Assembly (NCBI GenBank): GCA_948806215.1
Contig: CAQIDI010000001.1
Coordinates: forward strand, 1 to 64,000
Length of the DNA stretch: 64,000 bases
Source of the DNA: an uncultured Eubacteriales bacterium
GTDB taxonomy: Bacteria > Bacillota > Clostridia > Christensenellales > UBA1242
Direction of reading: 5' to 3'
Shown here piece by piece: positions 6,816-15,274 of the stretch. A program made the position numbers and the translations under genes. The notes beneath the pieces were generated by a model, which searched no databases, was not told where the DNA came from, and worked only from the letters and a program-made list of their open reading frames with translations. Position 1 is the first letter of the stretch. The number at the start of each line of letters is the position of its first letter.

Positions 6816-8756
6816 ATGAAAAAGAAATTATTTACAATTTTATGTGCAATATTGCTTTGTTTTACCACATTTATGTTAAGTGCGTGTTTTGGTGGGGGAT
6901 CGCCTTCAGGCGGAACAGGAACTAATCCTCCTGCTGGAGATAGCGGTTCTTCTGGTGGTAACGGTAATGGTGGTTCAAGTGGTGGTAACACTGGTGATTC
7001 AACTGGAGGTTCGGATGGCGGCTTCGATTTTGAAGATGCTGTTCAAAAACCAGAACCAGAACCTCCACAAAAAGGCGAAAACGAATCAAACTCTGCCAAT
7101 TTTGAAGACTATTTTAGTGGCTATCGTGTTTTAACCGAAGGGGATAGCAATTTTGCTATGTTTGATGATGTAACTGGAACAAAACAAACTTTTAATTATT
7201 TATTAGATCGTCAAATAACAACTTTAGCTCAAGATATTTTATATAGATTGTATGCTGTTTATGGAACAGATACTTATAGTTTGAATAAATATACAACTAA
7301 AGAACTAGCAATTTCAAGTACAACTTCAACTGCTTATGCTAAAAAAGAAAATTTATTAACGAACAGCACTGAACACAATCCAAATTTGGAACATATAAGT
7401 AGTGGTGAAACTGTTCTACCAAATATTGATTGTATTTATTGTTATCAATTAGTTGTTTTTGGAAATGCTTCTAGACTAAATAACAATAGTCGCATAAAAA
7501 TATCATCTGCAATAACTGGTGAAAATTTAGATTATGATATTACGGTAGAACAATTTAAAGATACTGGTAACTATATCAAAAAGCCTTGGAATAAAGGAGA
7601 TGAGACATTTTATAATAAGAATGCAATAAATGAAGATAATGCAAATAACCTGTATTTAAACAATTTTAAAATGGCTATTGCAAAAATATTGGTTGGCGAT
7701 AGTGAAAATTATTTGCAAGATAACTATTCTGAAAATGATTATAATAACTTATTAAATCGAATAAATCGTTTAGGATTTTTTGTAAAACCAGAAGAAAATG
7801 CTGATAGTTCTATAACTTACGACGATGATAAAATTTTAGATTATATTAAAAATGGCATTATTGGTAAGAGTTTAATAGATGATGATGAAAGATATTATAA
7901 TTTATTTTCTGAAGATGATAAGTATAATATAAAAACTTGGTTAAACGAAAGTGAAGTTTCTAAACATTATTATAAAGGTTATAACATTGTTTTACCAAAC
8001 ATTGTAAAAATGGCTTTTAGTAACACCTTTAGTCAAACAACAAAATCACTATATCCAATTTGTTTAAGAACAAATATTGTAGAAGGAACTTTCAAAACTA
8101 AAGCAGAAGCTGATCCCGAAAATGGAAATCCTGCTGAAATGACAACCACTGGGCCTATTAAATTTAACACTCTAATTCTAAAACCAAAGGATGGCTCGCT
8201 TCCAAACGAGTTTATGCTAAGTGTTGCTTGTGCTAGAGATTCTGAACTAGGAAAAAAACCAGGGGATATTAAAGACACAAGATATATAAAAGATATTTAT
8301 ATCAAATTTAAAGTTAATATGGCTTATGTAACCACCAAAGGTAAAGGCTTTAATCAAATAGTAAAAGCTTCGCACGAAGAAGAAACTCTAGAAATTGATA
8401 GTGCAGGCTATGTGCCAAAACCTCCAACCATTATGGGAGAACCAATCGGTGGGGAAATTAATGTTGGCTATTTGCCTTTCCAATTTAGTTTTGCTGTTAC
8501 CGATTATCTTGATAAACCGGCACCATCGTTTGGAGAATATAATGGTTCTACTGCAACTCTAGACGAAATGACCTTGTGGAACAATGCGTTTGTTCCTAAT
8601 GCTAGTAACTCAGCATTCTCGTTTAAGGCGGGCGATAACTATTTGCAAATTAGTTTTGTTGATGTTGTAGTTATGCAACGCACAAATTCTGGCGATATTG
8701 TTTACACCGGTAACGATGTTGTTTACGATATTAGCGTAATGCCATTAAACTTTTAA
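6816..8756 (+). CDS. Large lipoprotein of unknown function, tandem paralogue A
   Basis: A 646-residue predicted lipoprotein. A hydrophobic signal peptide ends in the lipobox LSAC (Cys24), followed by a Gly/Ser-rich flexible linker (about 25-75) that would lift the folded part off the membrane. Conserved segments shared with the next gene are LLDRQ ... DILYRLY ... YG.DTY (about 125-155), LPNIDCIYCYQ (D205, C206, C209), a helical block ending LGF, and KHYYKGYNIVLP. The C terminus has a GDNYLQISF strand that is also shared. I recognise no named domain. Start ATG follows AGGATGG. Spore-related neighbours to the left do not prove a sporulation role. Confidence 0.85.
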   Translation: MKKKLFTILCAILLCFTTFMLSACFGGGSPSGGTGTNPPAGDSGSSGGNGNGGSSGGNTGDSTGGSDGGFDFEDAVQKPEPEPPQKGENESNSANFEDYFSGYRVLTEGDSNFAMFDDVTGTKQTFNYLLDRQITTLAQDILYRLYAVYGTDTYSLNKYTTKELAISSTTSTAYAKKENLLTNSTEHNPNLEHISSGETVLPNIDCIYCYQLVVFGNASRLNNNSRIKISSAITGENLDYDITVEQFKDTGNYIKKPWNKGDETFYNKNAINEDNANNLYLNNFKMAIAKILVGDSENYLQDNYSENDYNNLLNRINRLGFFVKPEENADSSITYDDDKILDYIKNGIIGKSLIDDDERYYNLFSEDDKYNIKTWLNESEVSKHYYKGYNIVLPNIVKMAFSNTFSQTTKSLYPICLRTNIVEGTFKTKAEADPENGNPAEMTTTGPIKFNTLILKPKDGSLPNEFMLSVACARDSELGKKPGDIKDTRYIKDIYIKFKVNMAYVTTKGKGFNQIVKASHEEETLEIDSAGYVPKPPTIMGEPIGGEINVGYLPFQFSFAVTDYLDKPAPSFGEYNGSTATLDEMTLWNNAFVPNASNSAFSFKAGDNYLQISFVDVVVMQRTNSGDIVYTGNDVVYDISVMPLNF

Positions 8757-8764
8757 TTAAAATT

Positions 8765-8791
8765 AAGGAACGATTAATCGTTCCTTTTTTT
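8765..8791 (+). terminator. Terminator after lipoprotein A
   Basis: The self-complementary AAGGAACGATTAATCGTTCC (8765-8784) is followed by seven T. Confidence 0.9.
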
Positions 8792-8869
8792 GTAAAATAA
8801 TATTTAATTTGTTAGTTAACTATATGTTTTAACAATCTTAACATAATATCAAATTGAGCAAATACTACT

Positions 8870-8969
8870 GTCATTTTGATACTATTGTCATTCTGAGCGT
8901 AGTCGAAGAATCTAACTTGAATTAATGTTGTTCTGAGCGGTAGCGTAGCGAAAGTCGAAGAATCTAACC
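8870..8969 (+). repeat. Degenerate tandem copies of a GTCATTCTGAGCG..CGAAGAATCT intergenic repeat
   Basis: One full copy lies at 8886-8916 (TGTCATTCTGAGCGTAGTCG then AAGAATCTAAC). A second, longer copy at 8926-8969 carries an extra TAGCG-containing insert, and a truncated start of a third (GTCATTTTGAT) lies at 8870-8880. Each copy has ATTCT/AGAAT-type ends that could pair, as in REP-like elements. The GC content stands out against the surroundings. I see no gene in 8757-9102; the rest of the gap is AT-rich. Confidence 0.8.
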
Positions 8970-9102
8970 ACTATAAAAATTAAATAAGAATTATAAATTA
9001 ATTATTGTGCAAAATAACTAATAATTTTTTTATTGGCATTTAATTTACTATAAAACTTAGGTGTGCTACAATTAAAGTAATTTAAAAGGGATGGTTAAAT
9101 AT

Positions 9103-10614
9103 ATGAAAAAAAGTAAATTCACACTTTCTTGCTTAGCAGGAGTGCTAGGCTTAACAACAGTTATTTGTGCTGGTTGTGGATGCGCAAATGGTAATGGCGG
9201 TGGTAGTGGTGGCGAAGTAACACCTCCGGGTCCTACTAATCCAGGTGGTAATGGTGGCGGTACAACCGAAAATCCTAATCCAGAGCAACCAACCAATCCA
9301 GTGCTTCAAAGCATCAATAACAGCTTTACAAAAGCAAGAGCAAATTATAGCACCAACGAAATTTTAAACGAAAATGGCACTAAAAAAACTTTTAGTGAAC
9401 TATTAGATAGGCAGTTTGATATTTTAGCCGAAGATATTTTATATCGCTTATATGTTACTTATGGAGAAGATACTTATGGATCAAATGGCGGTTTTGGCGA
9501 TTTATTATTAAATGATGGAAACTATTCTTTAAATAGTAATAGTGCAAAAGTTATAAAAGATAAAATTTTAACAAATAATGAAGAACATAATTTAAATCAT
9601 ATATCAAGTAGTAACATTATTTTGCCAAATATTGATTGTATATATTGCTATCAAAATAATATAAATGGTAATCAAACAAGATTAACTAATGATAGTTACT
9701 TAATGATAAAAGAAGCTATTTTAGGAAATTATCATAATTGGGATAATGTTATTGAATTAATAGATAATAAAAACGCCGATCAATATAAATGGCAATTTAA
9801 CGATTATTCAAAATGGAACACAGATTATCGTGAAGAATTTAAGTTGGCGTTAGCTAAAATTGTTTATGGTAACGAACAAACAAATCTAAGTTATAGTGAA
9901 CTATTAAACAAAATTAACCACCTTGGCTTTACAGCTAACGATGGCGAAAAAATTGTTAACTACATTAATAATTCTGTAATCGGAACAAACTTAATCGAAG
10001 AAAATTTGCGCATCTACAATAAATTTACTGAAGACGATAAAATAAATATCAAAATGTGGACCGCAGAAGACGAGATTGATAAGCATTATTATAAGGGTTA
10101 TAACATTGTTGTTCCAGCTATTGTTAATCAAGCTTTAAATAATACATTCGATGGAACAGTTGGTTTATATCCAACAGTTGATAAAAATGTTTCTTCTGTT
10201 TTAGAATTAGATAATTTAAAAACCGAAAAAGATTATAAACAAATTGTTTTAATGCCTAAACATTCTAATGTTTTAGTTACAAAAATTAATGCTAAATTTT
10301 ATTCAAATAATTCTGAAAATAAAAATGTAAAAGTTTATGCAACTGTTAAAAATGTTGCTGGTGCATTAGTAACTAAAAAAGAAGTTGGTAATGTTAACTT
10401 ATCAAGTGTTGGAACTCAAGTTGAATTAAATATTGGTTGCCAAAACACAATAGGTTTGTTTACCGGTGATTTAACAAATAACGATACAGTTTCGTTGTTT
10501 GGAGATAACAATAAATTAATTAGCCTAGGCGATAACTATGTTGAACTTTCGTTTGAATACGAAGATGGCGTAACCTTTGGTGTTGAATTTGTTGGTATGT
10601 ACGATAAAAATTAA
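9103..10614 (+). CDS. Lipoprotein of unknown function, tandem paralogue B
   Basis: A 503-residue predicted lipoprotein homologous to its upstream neighbour. The upstream in-frame ATG at 9091 is less likely: starting at 9103 gives a normal signal peptide, places AAAGGG upstream, and matches paralogue A's layout (GGATGG before the ATG). A probable lipobox AGC (Cys25) precedes a Gly/Pro/Asn-rich linker. Shared core segments include LLDRQFDILAEDILYRLY, HISSSNIILPNIDCIYCYQ (D178 with the CxxC), LLNKINHLGF and KHYYKGYNIVVP. It lacks about 140 residues present in A, mostly in the linker and C-terminal parts. No known domain recognised; function unknown. Confidence 0.83.
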   Translation: MKKSKFTLSCLAGVLGLTTVICAGCGCANGNGGGSGGEVTPPGPTNPGGNGGGTTENPNPEQPTNPVLQSINNSFTKARANYSTNEILNENGTKKTFSELLDRQFDILAEDILYRLYVTYGEDTYGSNGGFGDLLLNDGNYSLNSNSAKVIKDKILTNNEEHNLNHISSSNIILPNIDCIYCYQNNINGNQTRLTNDSYLMIKEAILGNYHNWDNVIELIDNKNADQYKWQFNDYSKWNTDYREEFKLALAKIVYGNEQTNLSYSELLNKINHLGFTANDGEKIVNYINNSVIGTNLIEENLRIYNKFTEDDKINIKMWTAEDEIDKHYYKGYNIVVPAIVNQALNNTFDGTVGLYPTVDKNVSSVLELDNLKTEKDYKQIVLMPKHSNVLVTKINAKFYSNNSENKNVKVYATVKNVAGALVTKKEVGNVNLSSVGTQVELNIGCQNTIGLFTGDLTNNDTVSLFGDNNKLISLGDNYVELSFEYEDGVTFGVEFVGMYDKN

Positions 10615-10624
10615 ATAAAATATT

Positions 10625-10656
10625 AAAAGAACTCTTAAATTTGAGTTCTTTTTTTA
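10625..10656 (+). terminator. Terminator after lipoprotein B
   Basis: AAAAGAACTC (10625-10634), an 8-nt loop, GAGTTCTTTT (10643-10652) and a T run. Confidence 0.9.
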
Positions 10657-10740
10657 TTGTTTAAAAACTAAATTAAATTTTACATAATTTGTAAAAACTT
10701 ACAAAAACTAAACTAAAGTTAAAAATATAAAAGGTGAGTT

Positions 10741-11916
10741 ATGAAAAAAATTATTTTTAGTTTAATTTGTTTAACATTATTAATTTGTTTAAGCATAACT
10801 AATGTTTTATCAGCAAGTGTTAGTGCATATTACGATGACACATTATTCAACAATTTTACAAGTTCAAGTTATATATTGCTAGATGCCGATAGTGGAACAA
10901 TAATAGTTAATAAAAATGCTAACGAAAAATTGCAAGTGGCAAGTATTTGTAAACTTATGACATCACTTATAACAATGGAAAAAATTGAAGCTGGAGATCT
11001 TAGTTTAGATTCGGAAATTTTAGCAAGCGAGCACGCTGCTAGTATGGAAGGTAGCCAAGCGTTTTTAGATGCTGGCAGTAAATATAAAGTTTCAGAGTTA
11101 CTAAAAAGTGTTATAGTTGCATCTGCTAACGATAGTGCTGTGGCTTTAGCCGAAGCCATTGCTGGAAGCGAGCAAGCGTTTGTTAATTTAATGAATGAAA
11201 AAGCAAAAGAATTAGGTATGAACAACACTGTTTATGCTAATGCAACAGGTTTGCCTGCAGCTAATCAGTATTCAACAGCTTTCGATACAACTATAGTTTT
11301 AAAAAATGCTACTAGTCACGATATTTATAAACAATATTCTAACATTTGGATGGATAGTTTTGTTCATCCAAGCGGAAGAGTTACTGAACTTGTTAACACA
11401 AATCGTTTAATTAAATATTATGATTATTGCAAATCTGGAAAAACTGGTTTTACCGATGAAGCAGGTTATTGTTTATCTAGCACTGCAAGCAATGGTAACT
11501 TAAACTTAATTGCAGTAACATTAAAATGTGCAAATCCACAAGATAGATTTAAAGAAAGTATGGAATTATATAACTATGGTTTTGCAAATTTTGAAAACAA
11601 AAAAATTATAGATTCTTCCATACCATTTGATAAAACAATTAAAGTAACTGGGGCAAAAAATAACCAAGCGCCATTAAGTTTAAAAAATAACTTTAGTGCA
11701 TTAGTTAAAAAAGGCGATAAGTCGGAAATAAGCATTAATTACGAAATTAAAAATGTAATTAAAGCCCCACTTAAAGCTGGCGAAAAAGTTGGCTGTGCAA
11801 CCATTGTTAAAGAAGGTAAAATTATTGGTGAAGTAGATATTGTTTTAGCCGAAGATGTTTTAAAGGCTTCTTATGGCGATACAATTTCTAAAATAGTTAA
11901 CTTATGGGGTATTTAA
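10741..11916 (+). CDS. D-alanyl-D-alanine carboxypeptidase (S11)
   Basis: A low-molecular-weight penicillin-binding protein that trims the terminal D-Ala from peptidoglycan pentapeptides outside the membrane. A signal peptide spans about residues 1-27. The three S11 motifs are present: SxxK as S68-I-C-K71, S128-A-N130 and K234-T-G. The C-terminal ~100 residues form the beta-rich domain seen in DacA/DacF proteins. Length 391 is typical. Ribosome-binding site AGGTGAG. It stands alone between two terminators; a second S11 gene lies 4.5 kb downstream, so these are paralogues with possibly vegetative and sporulation roles. Confidence 0.94.
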   Translation: MKKIIFSLICLTLLICLSITNVLSASVSAYYDDTLFNNFTSSSYILLDADSGTIIVNKNANEKLQVASICKLMTSLITMEKIEAGDLSLDSEILASEHAASMEGSQAFLDAGSKYKVSELLKSVIVASANDSAVALAEAIAGSEQAFVNLMNEKAKELGMNNTVYANATGLPAANQYSTAFDTTIVLKNATSHDIYKQYSNIWMDSFVHPSGRVTELVNTNRLIKYYDYCKSGKTGFTDEAGYCLSSTASNGNLNLIAVTLKCANPQDRFKESMELYNYGFANFENKKIIDSSIPFDKTIKVTGAKNNQAPLSLKNNFSALVKKGDKSEISINYEIKNVIKAPLKAGEKVGCATIVKEGKIIGEVDIVLAEDVLKASYGDTISKIVNLWGI

Positions 11917-11945
11917 AAAGTGAGCAAATTTTGCTCACTTTTTTT
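11915..11945 (+). terminator. Terminator after first D,D-carboxypeptidase
   Basis: AAAAAGTGAGCAAA pairs with TTTGCTCACTTTTT, overlapping the stop codon. Confidence 0.92.
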
Positions 11946-12115
11946 AATTTAATTTTTTTAATGGTTTATTTATTATAAAAAATTTTTTACAAAAATATAA
12001 TTTTTCTGCTATTATTTGGAAACAATTAAAAGTTTTATTTTAAGCTATTTAATTGCAAAAAAAAGGCATATATTATATACTTATCTATGTAATAATTAAA
12101 CCCATAAAGGAAAGT

Positions 12116-12784
12116 ATGCTAAATTTTATTGATGAACTAACTGGCATCGAATTTATTTGTGCTGGATTAGCTTTAATATTAGTTTTAATAATATCGCTAC
12201 CTTTGCACGAATTTGGTCACGCATTTGTGGCATATAAGCAAGGCGACCAAACTCCAAAGGCTATGGGAAGGGTTACATTAAACCCTTTTGCACATATTGA
12301 CCCTATTGGTCTTATTTGTTGTGTGCTTTTTGGTTTTGGTTGGGCAAAGCCAGTAGAGGTTAATCCACTAAAATTCCGTAGTTACAAAAAGGGAATGTTT
12401 TTAACTTCGATTGCCGGTGTTTGTATTAACTTAATTTTAGCATTTGTTGGTTGCGGATTAATGCATTTAACTGTGTTTTTGTTAAATCTAAATTCATTAC
12501 CACTCGATTTTAATTGGCTAACATTGTTTATATACTTTTTCACAAGTTTTATGTTTCAAATAAATGTTTGTTTATTTGTGTTTAATTTGTTGCCAATTTA
12601 TCCTTTAGATGGTTTTAACGCAATAGCAGCCTATACCAAGTACGAAAATAAATTTGTTAATTTTATGCGTAGATATGGCAATTTAATTTTAATTGCGGTT
12701 TTAATTTTTGGCGATTTATTATTATTTTGGCTTTGCAAATATATCGGAATGCCAATAGATTTATTTTGGGGATTAATTTTTTAG
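12116..12784 (+). CDS. M50-family site-2-type membrane metalloprotease
   Basis: Multi-pass zinc metalloprotease of the YwhC/YdiL-type M50 group found upstream of scpA in many Bacillota. The zinc motif HEFGH is at residues 31-35 in the first membrane helix, and the second motif NLLPIYPLDG lies near 165-174, supplying the third zinc ligand. I chose ATG 12116, preceded by AAAGGAAAG; a TTG 21 codons upstream has no such support. Its stop overlaps the scpA GTG by one base (TAGTG), indicating co-transcription and coupling. Substrate unknown; not SpoIVFB by context. Confidence 0.9.
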   Translation: MLNFIDELTGIEFICAGLALILVLIISLPLHEFGHAFVAYKQGDQTPKAMGRVTLNPFAHIDPIGLICCVLFGFGWAKPVEVNPLKFRSYKKGMFLTSIAGVCINLILAFVGCGLMHLTVFLLNLNSLPLDFNWLTLFIYFFTSFMFQINVCLFVFNLLPIYPLDGFNAIAAYTKYENKFVNFMRRYGNLILIAVLIFGDLLLFWLCKYIGMPIDLFWGLIF

Positions 12785-13578
12785 TGGAAGAAAAAATTGA
12801 AAATATAGAAACTATAGAAAATGTTTCTGAACTTAATACAGAAGACGATGGTGCTCTTAAATTCAAATTGGATAACTTTGAAGGTCCATTAGATTTATTA
12901 TTACATTTAATTAAACAAAGCAAAATGGAAATAGAAACTGTTGAACTTTCTAAAATTACCGAACAGTATTTGGAAATAATGGCAGGGTTACCAGAATTAG
13001 ATATGGAAAAAGCGAGCGAGTTTATTTCGGTTGCTGCAACCTTAATTGAAATTAAAAGTAAGGCGTTGCTTCCAAAACTAATAGAAGATGAAGAAACTCC
13101 AGAAGAAGACCCAGAAGCATTATTATTACAACGTTTGCAAGAGTATAAATTATTTAAAGAAACTAGCGAGAAATTAAAAGCTTGCGAAAATGTTTCTAGG
13201 TTCTATAAAGAGCCAGAAGAAGAAGCAAGTAAGTTTAGAATAGTTATTAAGGATATGAGCCTTGATTTGTTACTTAATGCATTTGCTAATGTTTTAACAA
13301 GAAGTGCAACAGAACAAAAAAATAACGAGCCAAAACAAATCGAAAAAGAAAAGTTTACGGTTTCTGGCAAAATTGCTTCAATTAAGGATGCCTTAATAAT
13401 TAGAAAGCAATTAAGATTTAGCGAATTATTCCGCGAAAGTATTTCGCGAGATGAAATAATAACAACTTTTTTAGCTTTATTAGAATTGTTAAAGCTGCAA
13501 GAAATTCGTTGTGTTCAAAGCGGAGCATTTCAAGATATTGATATTTTAAAAGTAGATAACGAGGAAAATAATGGATAA
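12784..13578 (+). CDS. scpA: Segregation and condensation protein ScpA
   Basis: Kleisin subunit that bridges the Smc head domains in chromosome condensation. The diagnostic N-terminal segment FEGPLDLLLHLIKQSK is present at about residues 34-49, with the conserved block ATLIEIKSKALLPK further on and a winged-helix C terminus. The best start is GTG 12784, overlapping the preceding stop and preceded by GGGGA, giving 264 residues; upstream in-frame codons lie inside the protease gene. The 3' end overlaps scpB by 8 bases, the usual coupling. Confidence 0.95.
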   Translation: MEEKIENIETIENVSELNTEDDGALKFKLDNFEGPLDLLLHLIKQSKMEIETVELSKITEQYLEIMAGLPELDMEKASEFISVAATLIEIKSKALLPKLIEDEETPEEDPEALLLQRLQEYKLFKETSEKLKACENVSRFYKEPEEEASKFRIVIKDMSLDLLLNAFANVLTRSATEQKNNEPKQIEKEKFTVSGKIASIKDALIIRKQLRFSELFRESISRDEIITTFLALLELLKLQEIRCVQSGAFQDIDILKVDNEENNG

Positions 13579-14266
13579 TTTAGATAAAATAATTCAAAGC
13601 ATTTTATTTGTTGCAGGCGATGGAGTGGAATATTTCGACATAGCCGATAAACTTGGCGTAACTGTTGAAGAAGTTGAAAGTGCAATCGAAAAACTAAAAA
13701 TCGAACTAGAAGATAGTAAAAGCGGTATTCAAATAATAACATTCAACAAAAAAGCGCAACTTTGTTCAAATCCCGATTATGCCGATCAAGTTGCCGAAGT
13801 TTTAAATCCTATTAAAGAAAAAGCATTAACCAAAGCTGTTATGGAAACAGCAGCAATAATTGCCTATAAGCAACCTATAACAAGGTTAGAAATAGAGCAA
13901 GTAAGAGGAGTTAACTCCGACTATGCTATTAACAACTTGCTTGAAAATAAGCTAATCGAAGTAGTAGGTAGAAAAGATGCGATTGGCAAACCTTTAGTTT
14001 TTGGAACTACCGATGAATTTTTAAAAAGATTTAGTTTAAATGCTTTAGCTGATTTACCAGATTATGACGAATTGCTAGATAGAATTAAGGTTATAAAAGG
14101 TCCTCAAAACAGTGCGTTATTCGATTATTCTAACATTAACGAGGATGAAGAAACCAATAAAGAAGAAATGGTTGAAGAACAAAATGTAGAAGCTGATAAA
14201 AACGATGTTGTAAACGAATTACTAAGTGCGTTATCAGAAGACGATGAAACACAAAATCAAGCTTAA
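13571..14266 (+). CDS. scpB: Segregation and condensation protein ScpB
   Basis: Winged-helix partner that dimerises and binds ScpA in the Smc-ScpAB condensin. 231 residues. The conserved middle segment AAIIAYKQPITRLEIEQVRG (about 96-115) is unmistakable, followed by LxGRKDAIGKPLxFGTTDEFLKRF. The C-terminal ~45 residues are acidic and low in complexity, a species-specific tail. GAGG ribosome-binding site lies inside scpA. A terminator follows, ending the M50-scpA-scpB unit. Confidence 0.95.
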   Translation: MDNLDKIIQSILFVAGDGVEYFDIADKLGVTVEEVESAIEKLKIELEDSKSGIQIITFNKKAQLCSNPDYADQVAEVLNPIKEKALTKAVMETAAIIAYKQPITRLEIEQVRGVNSDYAINNLLENKLIEVVGRKDAIGKPLVFGTTDEFLKRFSLNALADLPDYDELLDRIKVIKGPQNSALFDYSNINEDEETNKEEMVEEQNVEADKNDVVNELLSALSEDDETQNQA

Positions 14267-14274
14267 TAAATTAT

Positions 14275-14304
14275 AAAAATGTGCAATTATTTGTGCATTT
14301 TTTT
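14275..14304 (+). terminator. Terminator after scpB
   Basis: AAAAATGTGCA (14275-14285) pairs with TGTGCATTTTT (14292-14302) using two G-U pairs, then further T. It occupies the start of a longer open frame, which argues that the next gene starts downstream at 14329. Confidence 0.7.
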
Positions 14305-14328
14305 ATATTTTTTTCAAATACTAAAAAT

Positions 14329-14913
14329 ATGACAGTGGTTTTAATTATCATTGCTGTTTTAATATTTTTAATAACTGCAACTTTATTTATTAATATTAGG
14401 TTTGAATATGATGTTTTAAATAATGTAGGAAAAATAAAAGTAATGTTATATAAAACTTTAATTTTGTTTTCGAGTGGCATTACAATTTCCGATAGTTATT
14501 TGAACTTAAATAAAAAAGGAAATAAAGTAATAAAAATTAAAATTGATTTTAACGATGAAAATTTCCAATTTGTTCAAGACTTACAAACATATTTGTTTCA
14601 TAAGTTATATCCAACCGAAATAAATTTTGGAGCAGTTGTTGCCAGTGAAAATCCGTTTATAGCTAGTATGATGGGCTCAACACTAGGCATTATAATTAAT
14701 TTATTGCTAGCTAGAGCAAAAAACAGTGTTAGAGATGTTAAAGTTACAAACAATGTTCAAACGGGTTTTAGGCAAAATATGTTTAAGGTTGATATAAAAC
14801 TATCGGTTGTACTAAGTATCTACGATTTTTTGTGGGCATTTTTAAAAGCATATAAGGCAAAGGTAAGAAGACGTGAAAAGAAACGAAGAAATAAACAAAT
14901 CGCAAAATATTAG
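14329..14913 (+). CDS. ytfI: YtfI-like DUF2953 membrane protein
   Basis: A 194-residue protein with an N-terminal transmembrane helix (about 2-23), a mainly beta middle region and a basic C-terminal tail (KVRRREKKRRNKQ). The assignment to the YtfI/DUF2953 sporulation-associated family rests on layout and on the 41-base overlap with gerW (ytfJ) downstream, a conserved pair in spore formers. I chose ATG 14329 over GTG 14281 because the earlier codon lies inside the scpB terminator hairpin. Ribosome-binding site is weak. Molecular function is not known for the family. Confidence 0.72.
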   Translation: MTVVLIIIAVLIFLITATLFINIRFEYDVLNNVGKIKVMLYKTLILFSSGITISDSYLNLNKKGNKVIKIKIDFNDENFQFVQDLQTYLFHKLYPTEINFGAVVASENPFIASMMGSTLGIIINLLLARAKNSVRDVKVTNNVQTGFRQNMFKVDIKLSVVLSIYDFLWAFLKAYKAKVRRREKKRRNKQIAKY

Positions 14914-15274
14914 TGAAATTTTAAATGATGCTATGATAAATCTAAAAAAAGCTATAGATATTCACACCATTGTGGGAGATCCTTATGTGTGTGAAGATGG
15001 AACAACAATGGTTCCTGTTAGCAAGGTTTATGTTGGCATTGTTAGTGGTGGTGGCGAAGTTAATAGTAGTAAAAAAACTTCTAACTCACTTAGCTATCCA
15101 TTTGCCGGAGCATCGGGTTCTGGCTTTACAGTTGTTCCTATGGGATTTTTAGTTTCTAGTAAAGGTAACACAACTTTTATTTCAACCGAAACCGATAAAT
15201 CATCCGAAAAACTTATTGAGTTAACAAATCGAACATTAAAAATTTTATTATCAAATTTAAAAAAGGACAAATGA
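14873..15274 (+). CDS. gerW: GerW (YtfJ) family sporulation protein
   Basis: A 133-residue cytoplasmic protein of the GerW family, needed in Bacillus for normal spore germination through an unclear mechanism. Diagnostic features are the N-terminal segment IVGDPYV.EDGTTMVPVSKV (about 33-54), the glycine-rich centre (GIVSGGGE, about 57-64, and FAGASGSG, about 79-86), and VVPMGFLV (about 89-96). It overlaps the 3' end of ytfI and its TGA overlaps the next ATG, so ytfI-gerW-dac is one coupled operon. Confidence 0.92.
   Translation: MKRNEEINKSQNISEILNDAMINLKKAIDIHTIVGDPYVCEDGTTMVPVSKVYVGIVSGGGEVNSSKKTSNSLSYPFAGASGSGFTVVPMGFLVSSKGNTTFISTETDKSSEKLIELTNRTLKILLSNLKKDK

Noticed and set aside
6880..7134. 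Overlapping plus-strand frame inside lipoprotein A
   Set aside because: A frame shadow of the Gly/Ser-rich linker; low complexity and no start signals.
9072..9296. Pro-rich minus-strand open frame
   Set aside because: It is the antisense of the Gly-rich linker of lipoprotein B, with no ribosome-binding site.
14281..14328. GTG start for the YtfI-like gene
   Set aside because: The codon lies within the scpB terminator stem and adds residues unlike the family N terminus.
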